Below, one piece after another: positions 25,961 to 38,300 of a stretch of DNA of 64,000 nt. The stretch is from positions 102,825,937 through 102,889,936 of the forward strand of contig NC_133665.1 in NCBI RefSeq assembly GCF_037893015.1, read 5' to 3'. The notes below the pieces were generated by a model that made no database searches, was not told the DNA's origin, and saw nothing but the letters and a program-made list of their open reading frames with translations. Positions within the stretch are counted from its first letter, which is position 1; each line of letters begins with the position of its first letter. A program made the translations under genes and the position numbers. The stretch comes from Macrotis lagotis (taxonomy: Eukaryota; Chordata; Mammalia; Peramelemorphia; Peramelidae).

Positions 25961-26559
25961 AAGTTCTGAATGAATTAAGAGGCCATGAGAACCTGACCAC
26001 CAATCTACAATCATCATTCTTAGATTAACTACCTCTCAGATATCGTCTTACAGTCTACAACCAATTGGTCATTATAAAATAAAACTTGGTGTAACTCACA
26101 GGAACTAATACAGTCCTGACACAAAATGATGTTTACTCTTTTGGATGGTTCTAGACACCTTCAAGTCAACACCTCATTCCAGAGGAGAATCAATGGAAAC
26201 ATCTTTCTGAACTACACCAGGTCACCCATTCTCTAATGAAACCCATTTTTATAGGCCACAAACTGGGAGAGACTATTCAGTTGAACTTAGTCTATCTCTG
26301 CTCTGGTGAACCCCAAAGGGAGTTATGGGGGAGGGGGTTGGAATGGTAGTAGACCTCACTCACATACCCCGCCCCCCCCCCCCCCCCGGGTTTTTAAACT
26401 TCTGATTTTATTATAGACTTTCATTGAGTAGAGGCTTTCCCCTTGCTTAGGACCAAAAGGTTATTATTAAAAGAGATTACACATCATTTTGTCTTGCCCT
26501 ATTAATTACAAAGCAATAATGGCCCTGCTATCTGTTCACAAGTGACCTAGACTGTAGCA
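25961..26559. other. no recognised feature; homopolymer C run
   Basis: A C-rich run at 26367-26387, broken by one G near its start, is unusual for this AT-rich area. The rest may be further decayed retroviral or ZNF intron sequence, which I cannot tell apart. Confidence 0.4.
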
Positions 26560-27394
26560 CAGACACTTAAGATCACTTATTCACACTCAGTCTTACAATC
26601 TACTGGCAAAGTGGACAAAAGGAATCATGCTCAAGCATGTCTTAACTAAGTTATGCCAAAACACAAGAGGACTGGGTAAAGATTCTCCCATTTGGAATAC
26701 TAAGAATCTGTATTACCCTTTGGAAAAATATTAAACTCATTCCCTTTGAGCTCCTTTATGGACGGGCCATTCCTGCTCTCTGCAATCTTGTAGATCCTAA
26801 AGAACACTAAATTACTCAATTTGCTACACATCTAGATTCTATCAGGAAGGCTTTCATGGAATATGCTAAAAAGTGTCTCAGACAATTGCCCAAGTATGCC
26901 TCCCCTGTAAGTAAGTCCACAGGATATAGTTTAATTTGAAATCCTGGAAAGTTCAAGACTGATCTATTGGGAGTAAAACAGAAGGGAGTTATTCTGACCA
27001 CTCTCACTGCAGTCAAGTTAAAAGGCCTTCCCAGTTCAACTCATGTTTTTAAGAATACTGTAATTTCTCCTGTTCAGTTTTCTAGAACCCCCTGAGAACT
27101 CCTGTGAGGCCCTGGAGAACCTTAAGTTGTTCTTCCTGAAGGTACCTGAACATCCTGCAGACACATTAGACAGAAAAGGGTAAATAGCTCTATGTATTCC
27201 TCTTTTCCCTTCTTGTTTCCCTAGTGATTAGCTTTCATTCTCTGCAATTTAATGTTCTCTCTTCCCTTCCTGGAATCAATTTTTTTGTCTCTCTGATCAA
27301 ACAATTCCATGATTCCATGAAGTAAATCCAGTTTTTGATATTCTCCCTTCTAGCTTCTGTAGACTCATTTGTCTTTTGCCAATGGACAGATAAC

Positions 27395-27549
27395 TTTTTT
27401 TTTTAGGTTTTTGCAAGGCAAATGGAGTTAAGTGGCTTGCCCAAGGCCATGCAGCTAGGTAATTATTAAGTGTCTGAGACCGGATTTGAACCCAGGTACT
27501 CCTGACTCCAGGGCCGGTGCTTTATCCACTGCGCCACCTAGCCGCCCCC
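27395..27549 (-). mobile_element. WSINE1-like SINE in the ERV
   Basis: Full length; flanks GACAGATAACT and GAAGGATAACT. Close to consensus. Confidence 0.93.
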
Positions 27550-27993
27550 GAAGGATAACTCTTTAGTCAAATTGGGGAACTCTGTAGATGTGGAGGTATC
27601 TGAGACTGCTAGGTTTGTCATTCACACCCTCAAGGTAGTGCCCACCAATGCCCTGATGCCATCTTTGCCAAATCCCTCTTTGGCTCTGTAACTGACTCAG
27701 TGCTCTATGCCAATCCATTTGTTCTGGTAACTCCCTTAGGGGGGTATCCTGAATCCCTCTTCTCCATGCTTCTTAGTTGGGAAGACATTTTCTCCTTCCT
27801 CCATTTCCAAGAGTCACTGAGTAGGCCAAGTACCTTGTATCTGGGGTTCTTGTCTAGACCACTGAAGGATTCCTAACCTGCATTCCTGTGACACGTCCTT
27901 AAATTGCAGATTGGCAAAGAATGATTTTACCTGCACTGAGGAATCCAGACCTGACTGTACCCATGAACAGACTTTTGGGTGTTCTGTTGACTT

Positions 27994-28147
27994 TTTAAAA
28001 AATGTTATTTATTTAAGGCAATAGGGTTAAGTGACTTGCCCAAGGTCACACAGTGAGGCAATTATTAAGTATCTAAGGCTGGATTTGAACTCAGATCCTC
28101 CTGACTCCAGGGCCAGTACTCTATCCATTATGCCAACTAGCTGCCCC
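27994..28147 (-). mobile_element. WSINE1-like SINE in the ERV
   Basis: Flanked by TGTTGACTT (27985-27993) and TGTTGACTT (from 28149). Confidence 0.92.
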
Positions 28148-29164
28148 TTGTTGACTTCATTTTACAGAACCCCTGAGAAATTATACCAGTCCCCTGCAAT
28201 CCAATACCTTTTCAGTAGCCTCTGTGCATCTCACTCTTCACTCCAATACCTTGCCATGTGATCTCTCTAACCCCCGCGGAGCTGAGGTACTAGTGGGGCA
28301 GGGCAACTCTGGGTCCAGAGAAAGTTTGTGATCTTCTTTCTGTAGTGGAAACAAATCTTGTAATTTTTTGCTGTATAGTTAAAGTGTTTTTCCCTTCTGA
28401 ATTGGCTTTTGCAAACCCTATTTAGCAGTAAGCCTGGCAACTGATCCTCTTATATTTATACCACTATGTCTTTAATTTTAAGCCACTGTGGACTCAACAG
28501 TAGTTGAGCCCATTTCTCATCGTGGTCACTGGCCTCTGGCCCTTGGAGGCAGACACTACTTTACAATAGGTTGTAAACACTCCTATTCTACAGACCTTGC
28601 TTCCTTTCTCCATTAACCAGATAGCTCCTGGATTCATGAGACAGCTCCTTGCAGCTGGATCTATGACAATCTAAGTCTAGTCACCATCTTATCTCAGGGA
28701 TGTTTATCTTGTTTCCCATTCTTAACTGCCTTTGCTATTCTCCCCTAGTCCAGCTTGTAATCATCTCTTCTTTGCTTAACCTTACTGTCTTCTTAAAAAC
28801 TGTCTTTCCTTTGATAAAGAATCTAACTTGTGAACATTCTGTAATAACCTGAGCAACCTGGGAATTCAAGTCTATGGCTTTTTGTACCCTGCTGAGTCAG
28901 AGAGCCTGGGGTTTTTCATTTTATCACCCACCCCAAATAAACCACAACTGTCACTCTTGGATTTCACCACCCCAGCTGCTGTGGCAGCACAATCACATCT
29001 TAACTAGATCTCCAGAACCATTTGTGCCCCTGTGGACTATACTTTTCTCTGCAGAATATCCTTTCCTGTTCCTGGTGAAGGAGGAGACACCAAAAGAAAT
29101 GTTACCACCTGGAAGCCCCCTGGGTCTATCATTTTTTGCTTGAGAGAAGCATCTTTTTACATCT

Positions 29165-29317
29165 TTTTTTTTTAAGTTTTTGCAAGGCAGTGGGGTTAAG
29201 TGACTTGCCCAAGGCCACACAGCTAGGGAATTATTAAGCATCTGAGGCTGGATTTGAACTCAGGTACTCCTGACTCCAGGGCCGGTGCTCTATCCACTGT
29301 GCCACCTAGCCGCCCCT
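29165..29317 (-). mobile_element. WSINE1-like SINE in the ERV
   Basis: Flanked by TTTACATCTT (29155-29164 and from 29321). Confidence 0.93.
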
Positions 29318-30524
29318 CCCTTTACATCTTTAGGCATTTGTACCCTGACCACCTGTTGCCCTTCTTTCATTTTATAATGTTACCTCAGATTTCTCCTTGA
29401 AGATACAGAAGGAAGTTTTTTGGGAAACTGCCCTCTGGTATCTGAAGGGAATAAAGTACCTTCTGCCTTGGTATGAACATATAAACCATGAACTCCTTTT
29501 TTTAAAAATTTTACTGCAACCATTAACCAGATAGCTAATGAAACTGCACATGCTCTCTGACCTGCATGAATCCCTGTACCCTTTAGCTAACATGGTCCTG
29601 GATAATAGGATAGCCTTAAGACTATCCTTTGGCTTCCTTGCCAACATCTCTTGCTGTATTGCATTAACAATTCCCAACAGGCCAAGTTCTGAATTGAGCA
29701 TATCATAGAAAAGGTTGCATGGATACAGAAGGCCCATGAGGATCTCATTTCTCCAAAATCCTCCTCTGGGTGGGGCTCCTGGCTTTTCTCCTTTCTGACC
29801 CCATACTCATTCCACTCCTAATCATTTTTCTTTTGCTCATGTTGGGCCCCTGCTGGTTTAACCTTCTCATAAACTTCATCTCTTCCAAATTACAGTGGTA
29901 CGTCTCCATCTAGTGGCCCATGCTGGATATCATCTATTCATTTCTGGAAGTCAGTTTTCCTTGGACACTGCTATAGCCAATTTCTAGTTGCAACTCGACT
30001 CCTCCTGAAATGGGACTTGCTAGTCACGAACAATTCACATCCCCTTTTTCAGTAGGAAGCCATTTCAAAAGAGGAAAGGACATCTTCATCCTAAATCTCA
30101 AATGAATTTGGTCCTGAATTGTTTGAGAGGGAAAATGTAGTAGAGAAAATATCAGTTAGAGGAAAATGTTTTGCCAAACAGTATTTCCTTTTGTGCTGGT
30201 CTTGTATGTCCTGTCTGACTTCCATACCATTGTTATCTAAATAATTCTCATTATTGGAACACTTAACCTAGACCCTATATCCTGAAAGGTATCTTACTAA
30301 AGGGAAAGATTGGTCCTCCCATCTGGTATATTTTGATATTCAGAAAAAGATACCTGAAGTTGATGCCCAAAGTTGTCTCATTAAAATGGGGTACTGAGAT
30401 GTAAATACCCCAAAGTTTATCCCATCAAAAAGGGATGCTAAGATGTAAACCCACTGAGATAAAAGGAGTTAGTCTTCCCCAAAACTCAATAAACAAAATA
30501 CCTTTTCCTTAAAAGAGTTTACAG

Positions 30525-30686
30525 AAGCAACTAGGTGGCTCAGTGGTTAGAGCACCAGCCCTAGAGTCAGGAGTACCTGAGTTCAAGTCTGTCCTCAGAC
30601 ACTTAATAATTGCCTACCTGTGTGACCTTGGGCAAATCACTTAACCCTATTGCCTTGCCACCCCCCCAAAAAAAACCTCAGCTGTT
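30525..30686 (+). mobile_element. WSINE1-like SINE in the ERV LTR region
   Basis: Flanked by TTAAAAGAGTTTACA (from 30509) and TTAAAAGAGCTTACA (from 30687). Its tail contains a C7 run. Confidence 0.92.
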
Positions 30687-30964
30687 TTAAAAGAGCTTAC
30701 ATTAACTTAGGTTTTGCTAGATTTCCCTAAGAGATCTAGCCCTTATTACTGCTTAATTTCTTTAATAACCACAGTAGTATGTACTAAATTTTCATGTCCC
30801 TATACCTCTAAGTCAAGAATCTGTGTGTGAAATTCATTTCAACTTTCCAAAGAATCTAGCACTTTCTCACCTTCATCAATAGCATTACTTCTATTGGATT
30901 AATTTATTTGATGCTCCGTTAGCCAGATAACAATAATTTTCTCAAATCTAAAAATTTTACATCA

Positions 30965-31100
30965 AAGAGCATTTATTAAGCTCCTACAAAGTTCCAAGAA
31001 CTGCCAACTTTGGAAGATACAAAGAAAGGTACAAAGCAGTCCAGGCTCTCAAGTAGCTCACAATTTAATAGGGGAAACAAGAAGAAAACAACTTAGACAA
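30965..31100 (-). mobile_element. L2/MIR-type tail, antisense
   Basis: GAGCATTTATTAAGCTCCTA, then GATACAAAGAAAGG and CAGGCTCTCAAGTAGCTCAC. Confidence 0.75.
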
Positions 31101-31484
31101 AATCTAAAGATAACAGACATCTGCCCATTCCTTTCATCATGAGACCTCTGGGACTGAAGTTGTTCTTTGTGTTGACCATAGTCATCTTTCAAAGTAACTT
31201 GAGACTCTTATTTAAACTTTATCTAACACAGTGGACATTTAATGTACTGAAATTAAATAAATGTAGAAAATTAGACTTTTCATAGGATTAAAGGACTTAG
31301 AACTGTAATAGATTTTTAGAGTCCTTGTCTAATCACCTCAGTTTTACAGATAAGGAAACTGAAGACAAAGAAAGGGGAAGCACTTATATTACAATTTATA
31401 GGATTCTGGAATATGATAACAATACTTGTATTTTAAGGCTACAAAATTCAGTGGTTTGAGGAGCTTTCTATTAATTCAGTGTGG
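31101..31484. other. MIR trace, otherwise nothing
   Basis: An antisense MIR core trace (TTACAGATAAGGAAACTGAA) lies at about 31343-31362. Confidence 0.5.
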
Positions 31485-31622
31485 TTTTTTTAGTTTTTTT
31501 TGCAAGGCAAATGGGGTTAAGTGGCTTGCCCAAGGCCACACAGCTAGGTAATTATTAAGTATCTGAGGCTGGATTTGAACTCAGGTACTCCTGACTCCAG
31601 GGCTGCACCATCTAGCCACCCC
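31485..31622 (-). mobile_element. WSINE1-like SINE
   Basis: Flanked by TTCAGTGTGGTTTT and TTCTGTGTAGTTTT; the GGTGCTCTATCCACTGT block is deleted. Confidence 0.9.
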
Positions 31623-32284
31623 TTCTGTGTAGTTTTAAAGATAATTTTAAAACCATTTCTCAAAATTGATGAAGGTCGTGGAGACAATACATTATGTTAG
31701 GTGCTTTTATTATCCAGGGAATCTTCAGGAAAGAGAAGGGAGGGTGTTTGTTGACTAGGCTGGAGTGTTTTATATATGAATACTTAAGAGATAGAAAACT
31801 TAAATAAGCGTTTGTCTTTTTTTCCTTCATGAAATTTACAGTCTAGGAGGAGACAATACTCAAAAATAGATCGCCAAAATATACAATATTATAGAATAAG
31901 TGCATTAGAGAGAGGGTGAATAAAGTGCTATGGGAGTTTCACAAGAGATAATCAAAACCAACAGAAGGAATAAAGGAAAGAATTTCTGGAAGAGGAAGTA
32001 TTTATTGCGCCACCCAGCTGTCCCTGTACAAAACTCACTATGCTACCTCAAGGAAGATATAGCTTATGTCTTGCAAGATAAACATAAAGTTTTGGGGTTG
32101 AAGGAACCTTAGAGATACCAACAGCTACACTTTCTTGGAAAATATTGTCACACTTGTGAATTACTGTAGTCTCCATTGATGTGAGCTCCCCAAATGTTCA
32201 GTCAGAAAGAAAAGATAATTCGTTAAAACAAACTGACTCAAAATACTTATGGAAGCAACATGGCACAATGGAATGAACTCTCCA
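31623..32284. other. no recognised feature
   Basis: A weak L2-tail-like stretch at 31830-31860 only. Confidence 0.35.
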
Positions 32285-32415
32285 TTTTAAGTCAGAGACT
32301 AAGGATTCCAACTCTTTTGTGAACTTGAGTTATTCTCTCTGGTCCTCAGTTCCTTCATCTGAAAAAGGATGGGCTTGAAATGAATGCACTCTGGGGTGCC
32401 TTTCCACTCTAAATA
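32285..32415 (+). mobile_element. MIR core-SINE fragment
   Basis: TCCTCAGTTCCTTCATCTGA then CTCTGGGGTGCCTTTCCACT. Confidence 0.75.
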
Positions 32416-32729
32416 GAAGCAATGAGTACAAAAAATAAATGACAGGAATAAAACAAAACTGAACATGTAATTCTAATAATCAAGCTTTGCCAGAAGAAAA
32501 AAATGTGTACTACTCTCTGTTCTTAGAAGTGGGAAGTTATAGGTGTTGAGATTTGAATATACTATCCCATTCAGCTGATGTATAGGTTAACAGAACTTTC
32601 TTCTTTTGGAAAATTCTTTTCTCATGGAGTGATTCTCTGGGTAGGAGAGGGGGAAGGATATATTCAGAAATGAAGGTGATGACAAAAAATATCAAGATAA
32701 ATCTTTTTTTTATTAAAAAAAGGAATATA

Positions 32730-32870
32730 GGGGTGGCTAGGTGGTACAATGGATAGAGCACCGGCCCTGGAGCCAGGAGTACCTGGGTTCAAATCTGGCC
32801 TCAGACACTTAATAATTACCTAGCTGTGTGGTCTTGGGCAAGTCACTTAACCCCAATTGCCTTGCAAAAC
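32730..32870 (+). mobile_element. WSINE1-like SINE
   Basis: Flanked by AAAAAAGGAATAT and CAAAAAGGAATAT. Confidence 0.93.
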
Positions 32871-33389
32871 AAAAAGGAATATGATAAACATACTTTAAAA
32901 GTTTAAGATGTCAATTCACTGAAACAAATTGCAATTAAATAGATGCTTTAACTGTCGTAATTTCTTATTTATAATAAAAATTTTTTTTTGATATTTTTAA
33001 TATCGCACTCATTTCCAACTATGACCTATCACCTAACCAAATGACCTTTCCTTTTATAAAAAAAAAAAGAAAAAAAAGTTTAGGAAAATCAAGCAATACA
33101 TCAACATCCTCTGAGAATATAATTTTCCACTTTAAGGTCCCCCACCTCTGCAATAGAGGGAGGAGCCATTTTCTCGAAGCTTCTTCAGGTTTAAATCTTA
33201 ATATACTTATTTTAACTTTAATATACTTACTTTAATTTACTTTCCTGGTTGCCAAATTTCACAATAAAAAAGTCATCTTCTTGAAGAGATGCAGGACATT
33301 CTGAATACAGCCAACTTGTGAAACTTTCAGACTGATTTCTTCAAGTTTAGGAAGTAACCTGACTTTCATTTTTTCACTTTTTTATTTTA
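32871..33389. other. no recognised feature
   Basis: AT-rich flank of CpG island 2. Confidence 0.4.
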
Positions 33390-34030
33390 TTGGGGGGGGA
33401 AGGGGAGGGCGGCCGAGACAAGCCGGGACGCTTCTCTCTTAGAGGTCAGGAAGCCGGCTGTGCGGAGCCTGATGAGCACGTGGGTGGGAAGCCCGACTCT
33501 TATTAGCTGTGCCGGTGGGGAAGCCGGCCAATCACCGGCGCCTGTTTCCCTCTCGCGATATCTGCCCCTCGGAGTTCACAGCTTGGAAGGGCGGGAGCCG
33601 CCCTGAGCCGCCGAGGGGCCTCCGGGCCTTGGGGAAGGAGGTTTTTCCAAGCAGAAAAGTGGATAAGTAGGCCACGGGAGGGGGTCTCGGTCCAGCTGCT
33701 TAACGCCGGTTTCAGAATGTGAGAACGAGCAGGGAGGGTCGCCCCCACGCAACGCCGCCCCCCGGCGGGGGCCACGTGAGCCCAGGCCCAGTTTACCGGT
33801 CAGGCGCGCCGGGGCACAGTTACTTGATGCCCTCTTCGCCCGGGTCCTCACACGCACGCGCGGGGCTCCAGTAGGCGGCGCCAAGCCCCGGTGGCTTCCC
33901 GACAGCCCCTGCGACAGCCGGAAGCTGAGACAGAGGCCTAGGCCTTGCCTAGGGTCGGGCGGTAGTGAGGGCGGCTGCCAGTGGGTTCCCTCGCCTCGGT
34001 GGCTCCTGACGCACCTCCGGCCTTGTCAAC
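33390..34030 (-). promoter_or_regulatory. CpG island 2, possible promoter of ZNF unit B
   Basis: Sharp G+C and CpG rise from 33395 to about 34030. Visible sites are a CCAAT box (33528-33532), a TCTCGCGATA element (33551-33560) and two CACGTG E-boxes (33477-33482, 33773-33778). Proteins readable here are low-complexity shadows. The minus direction is inferred only because the decayed unit B lies about 8 kb away on that side; a plus-strand or bidirectional transcript is equally possible from sequence alone. Confidence 0.65.
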
Positions 34031-34129
34031 TCGCCTACCACGAAGTTTCATTCCAGCTGCCCAGCTTTTCTCCTTAACATTGTTCCTGTTCCATTCCTTC
34101 CATCCACTTTTTTTTAAAGTCATTTTAAT

Positions 34130-34345
34130 CATGGCTGACTTTGTGACTGTGACCCCATTTGGGATTCTTTCGGCAAAGGAACTTGCCATTTCCTTCTCCG
34201 GCTTATTTTACAGCTGAGGAAACTGAGGCACACAGGGCCAAGTGAGTTACTCAGGATCTTGCTCTTAAATGAATGACAGCAGTATTTAAATTCAGGTCTT
34301 CCTGAGTCCAGGCTTGGCACACTAGCTACAGTGCCACCTAGCTTA
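34130..34345 (-). mobile_element. MON1/MAR1-type SINE
   Basis: TGACTTTGTGACTGTGACCC, TTGCCATTTCCTTCTCC, CAGCTGAGGAAACTGAGGCA, then CTACAGTGCCACCTAGCTTA. Confidence 0.82.
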
Positions 34346-34399
34346 GGTCTTACTGAAACCTGGCTTCCCCCTAATGACATAGCCTACCTGGCCACTTTC

Positions 34400-34544
34400 T
34401 TTCTTTTTGCTAGGCATTGGGGTTAATCGGCTTGCCCAAGGCCACACAGCTAGGTAATTATGAAGTGTCTGAGACCGGATTTGAACCCAGGTACTCCTGA
34501 CTCCAGGGCCGGTGCTTTATCCACTGCGCCACCTAGCCACCCCT
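34400..34544 (-). mobile_element. WSINE1-like SINE
   Basis: Flanked by TGGCCACTTTC (34389-34399 and from 34545). Confidence 0.93.
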
Positions 34545-34699
34545 TGGCCACTTTCCAGGTACTTGCTGCACCTTTATTTATTCTCCTCGAGTTACTGGTA
34601 GAGGTAGGGGAGTTGGAATACTCTTTACTTCTCATTGCCACTTCCAGGTTTTTTACCTTCTTTCTTCATTCAGTAACTTTTTGATTTACACTATTCATA

Positions 34700-36845
34700 C
34701 CTAGCACCCAATCAAAATGTTATATGGGGGGAGATTGATATAGCTGACTTAACATTTTTTTCCTCCCCAACTGTTCCTCTAATACTAAGGGACTTCATCA
34801 TACCTACTGATTCTCCCCTCAAATACCCTAACCATTCAGTTTCTTAATCAACTCACTTCCCATGAGCTACTCCTCCTACTCAACTCAATTACAAATGTAG
34901 AGTCATATCCTCAATTTTGCCATCACCCACAAATGTACCATCTCCATATTCAATAATTCTAAAATTTCTTTATCTGATCGTTATCTGTTTTTCACCTCTT
35001 CTCCTGTTTTTCCTTACATAATCCTACTCTTCATCTGTGACCTTGAATCCCTTGATTTTTCAATTCTATCCCAGACCACCTTCTTGGTTGAGAATCTATT
35101 TTTACAGAAAAAATTGAGGCTATTCACCACAAACTCCTGTCATCTTCATTTCCTATCATTTTAAGTGCTTTCTGCCACTTTCTTCTCCTACACCTTGATA
35201 AAGTGGCCTTAGTCCTCACCAAAGTGGACCCTTCTTCCTCCTCCAAGTGATCTCATTCCATCTTTTCTCCTCCTTGATCCTTCCATCTCATTCTATATCT
35301 CCTTTACCCTTTGCACTTAAAATAATTTGAAAAAATTGTTTAGAACAGATGCCTTTACTTTTTCCTTTCTTCTTAACCCCTTACAATTTGCCTTCTCATC
35401 TTATAATTCCACCAAAAACTTCTTTTAAAATTTTTTTCTTTTTGCAAGGTAACGGGATCAAGTGACTTGCCCAAGGTCACACAGCTAGGTAATTATTAAG
35501 TGTCTGAGGCCGGATTTGAACTCAGGACCTCCTGACTCCAGGGCCGGTGCTCTCTCCACTGTGCCACCTAACTCCCCCCAAATTGCTCTTTTTTTTTTAA
35601 AGATACAAATGATCTCAGTTGTCAAATCTAATGGCCTTTTCTCAACATTAATTTTCCTTGATCTGCTTTTTAACTTTTGACACTTTTGATCAGAATGTGA
35701 ACATTCTTTCCTCCTTGATATTTTTCAGGTTTTCAGGACACCATCTCTCCTGGTTCCTCTCCTGACCATTCCTCCTATCTCCTTTGCTGGATTCTCCTTC
35801 AGATCATACCCTCTAACCATAGGTATCCCTCAAAGCTCTGTCCTGGGTCCTCTTCTCTTCTTCCACTAAAGTACTTCTCTTGGATCTCATCAGTTCCCAT
35901 AGGTTTATCAATTATCCTGAAGATTCTCAAATATACCTTTCCCATCCATTCTCTGCTGATCTTCAAACTTACATCTCTATAAATGACTTTCAGACATCTT
36001 GAACTGGATATCCGGTTAAACTAAATATGTGTAAAACAGAACTTCTTATCTTTCCCCCTAAATGTTTCCTACCTTCCTATTTTTGTAGAGGAAAACCTCC
36101 ATCCTCCAAGTCCCTCAGACTTGAGATCTCGTACCCCATAATATCCAATCTTTTACCAAGGCCCAATTTCACCTTAATAACATCTCCGAAATATGACCCT
36201 TCTCTCCTCTAACACAAAACCTGGGGCAGGCCCTCATTACTTCTTACTTGGATTAATGCAATAGCAGTTAGTGGGTCTATCTGCCTTGTCTCTCCCAACA
36301 CCAATCCAGTCTCTCTCTTCAGTCTCTAAGATGATTTTCCTAAAACAGGTCTAATCAATGAACTCCAGTGGCTTCCTAATCACCTTCATGGATAAATACA
36401 AGATGCTCTGTTTAGCTTTCAAAGCTCTTAATAACCTAGACCAATCCTACCATTCATCTTCTTATATCTTACTCTCCAATATATACTCTTCACTTCAGTG
36501 ATTCTGGCTATTCCACAAACAAGGTACTCTATCTTTCCAGCATTCTCTCCAGACATTCTCTTTAGCTGTCACCCATATCTAGAATGCTCTCTTTCCCTCA
36601 GTCTCACTACTGACCTCCCTGGTTTCCTTTAAGTCCCAAATAAAATTCCACCTTCTTTAGGAAGCCTTCCCCAACCTTGCAATTCCAGGGCTTTCCCTCT
36701 GTTAATCCTTCTTTGTTCTATTGCATGTTGTCTCCTCTATTGGAGGAATCCTTGAGAGCAGGGACTGTTTTTTGGCTCTTTTGTTATCCCAGTGCTTAGA
36801 AAATGACTGGATAAAGTAGGCACTTAATAAATGTTGATTCATTGC
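34700..36845 (+). mobile_element. L2 LINE, long ORF2 remnant to 3' end
   Basis: Recognisable order of L2 landmarks in sense: ORF2 N-terminal part, RT region with a GIPQSSVLGPLL-type motif at about 35823-35860, KTELLIFPPK at 36032-36061, then CTCCAGTGGCTTCCTAATCA, GGAATCCTTGAGAGCAGGGACTG and ATAAATGTTGATTCA at the end. Strongly decayed. It is the longest L2 in the window. Confidence 0.85.
35425..35578 (-). mobile_element. WSINE1-like SINE in L2
   Basis: Full length; T-rich left end and CACCTAACTCCCCCC right end. Confidence 0.92.
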
Positions 36846-36889
36846 AAGGTCTCTTCTAGAAAAGGTCCTCAGGGGCCATTACCCTTGAC

Positions 36890-37145
36890 TTTGCCAGCTA
36901 GATGGCAAAGTGTGTTAAAAGTGCCAATATAGAAGTTGGGAAAATGTAAGTTCAAATCTTTCATCAAACTTACTAGCTTGTCACCATGAGAAAATCACTT
37001 AATCTTTCTCAGCTTCAGTTTCCTCATGTGTAAAATGGTGATGATGATGATAATATCCAATAGCTTTGTTGTAAGAATGAAATGAGATAGTATATGTAAA
37101 GTATTTTACCAATCTTAAAGTATTATATAAATGTAAGCTATTAGA
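36890..37145 (+). mobile_element. MAR1 core-SINE, near full length
   Basis: Head GCCAGCTAGATGGCAAAGTG, core AGTTTCCTCATGTGTAAAAT, tail AAAGTATTATATAAATGTAA. A (GAT)n expansion is inside. Confidence 0.85.
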
Positions 37146-37452
37146 ATGCATTAGTGTTGCCAGTACTCCTAGAAGTATTATTCTTTCATAATCAAGAAAT
37201 CTGAAATTCTCTGAGCTGATCATAATCTGCTATCTTTCAATCTCTCCCTATGCCTTATTCCTCCAAAATCTAATCTTCAACCTCTTCATGACCCCCAAGT
37301 CCTTTCCCTCTCAATACCAGACCATCTCATCTGCTCTGGCCACACCCTCCTTCCTAATCTCAATATTTTAATTAGCCAATTCATCTCTATACACTAAGCA
37401 TTACTCTCTAGTCTCTTATTATTATCTCATGTCTTAGTAAATCTCAATCCTT

Positions 37453-37595
37453 TTTTTTTAAAGGTTTTTCAAGGCAATGGGGTTAAGTGACTTGCACACA
37501 GCTAGGCAATTTTAAGTGTCTGGGATCAGATTTGAACTCAGATCCTCCTGACTCGAAGGCTTGTGCTTTATCCACTTCACTACCTAACTGCCCCC
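37453..37595 (-). mobile_element. WSINE1-like SINE
   Basis: Flanked by ATCTCAATCCT and AGCTCAGTCCT; a block after CTTGC is deleted. Confidence 0.88.
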
Positions 37596-38079
37596 AAGCT
37601 CAGTCCTCAGCATCTATCTCTTTCATTCCTATTTACATGTTGCTGAATTGTGCTAGAGGAATTGAGGCAATTATGTGACTGGATCCACTCCAAATTTATT
37701 GTACATTCTGCAGCAAGAAAATACTTTTACTTTCTCATAAATTATTTTCTATAATAGTCATCACAGCAGTTATTCTAAATCTTTCTTTACATCATCCATA
37801 ATATTCCTCCTCCACCTTTCAGTGGAGAAACATGACATTCTTTCTAAGCTTCCTTTCTCCCTTCTCTTCATGACAACCCTTTAAGATTATCTTCCACTGT
37901 CTCCTGCTTTATTCCAGTATCCCCATAAGAACCTCTGATTTACTCTCTGCAGGATACCCTTACCATCATATTTTTTTTCTCTTTATCTAGAATTTCTTCT
38001 AATCTACTGGTTTACTTTACTGCATCTATATAGTCCATTCTTATAAAATGCACAGTGCATTTTACTGCCCTAGAGGAAA

Positions 38080-38300
38080 GCTAGGTGACACAGTAGATAG
38101 ACTACCAGGCCTGTACTCAGAAAAACTTATCTTCCTGAGTTCAAATCTGGTCTCACTAGCTGTGTGACCTTGGGCAATTTATCCTGTTTGCCTCAGTTAC
38201 CTCATCAAAGCTGGAGAAGGGAATGGCAAACCACTACAGTATCTTTTTAAATTTTTTTTCCCCACTCCAGTATCTTTTCCAAGAAAACTCCAAACCACCA
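38080..38300 (+). mobile_element. MON1/MAR1-type SINE
   Basis: GGAAAGCTAGGTGACACAGT, GACCTTGGGCAATTTATCC, AATGGCAAACCACTACAGTA, AGAAAACTCCAA. Confidence 0.82.

Larger units (their letters stand above)
26560..30860 (+). mobile_element. gammaretrovirus-like endogenous retrovirus fossil (3' part)
   Basis: Old ERV copy, broken with many breaks. Parts recognised in sense order: the C-terminal part of pol/integrase (about 26580-27060, including the PFELLYGR-type motif near 26740), an env region (about 27200-29900, with a transmembrane-subunit area near 29500-29700), and the start of a 3' LTR near 30137 with a polyadenylation signal at about 30489. Gag, most of pol and the 5' LTR are not visible in the window, and the 3' LTR end is only approximate. 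Four SINEs inserted later (27395, 27994, 29165, 30525), which makes it older than much of the SINE activity. Confidence 0.72.

Noticed and set aside
33503-34217. Open frames in CpG island 2.
   Set aside because: Same composition effect; no splice-consistent coding pattern, and the right part overlaps a MON1-type SINE.
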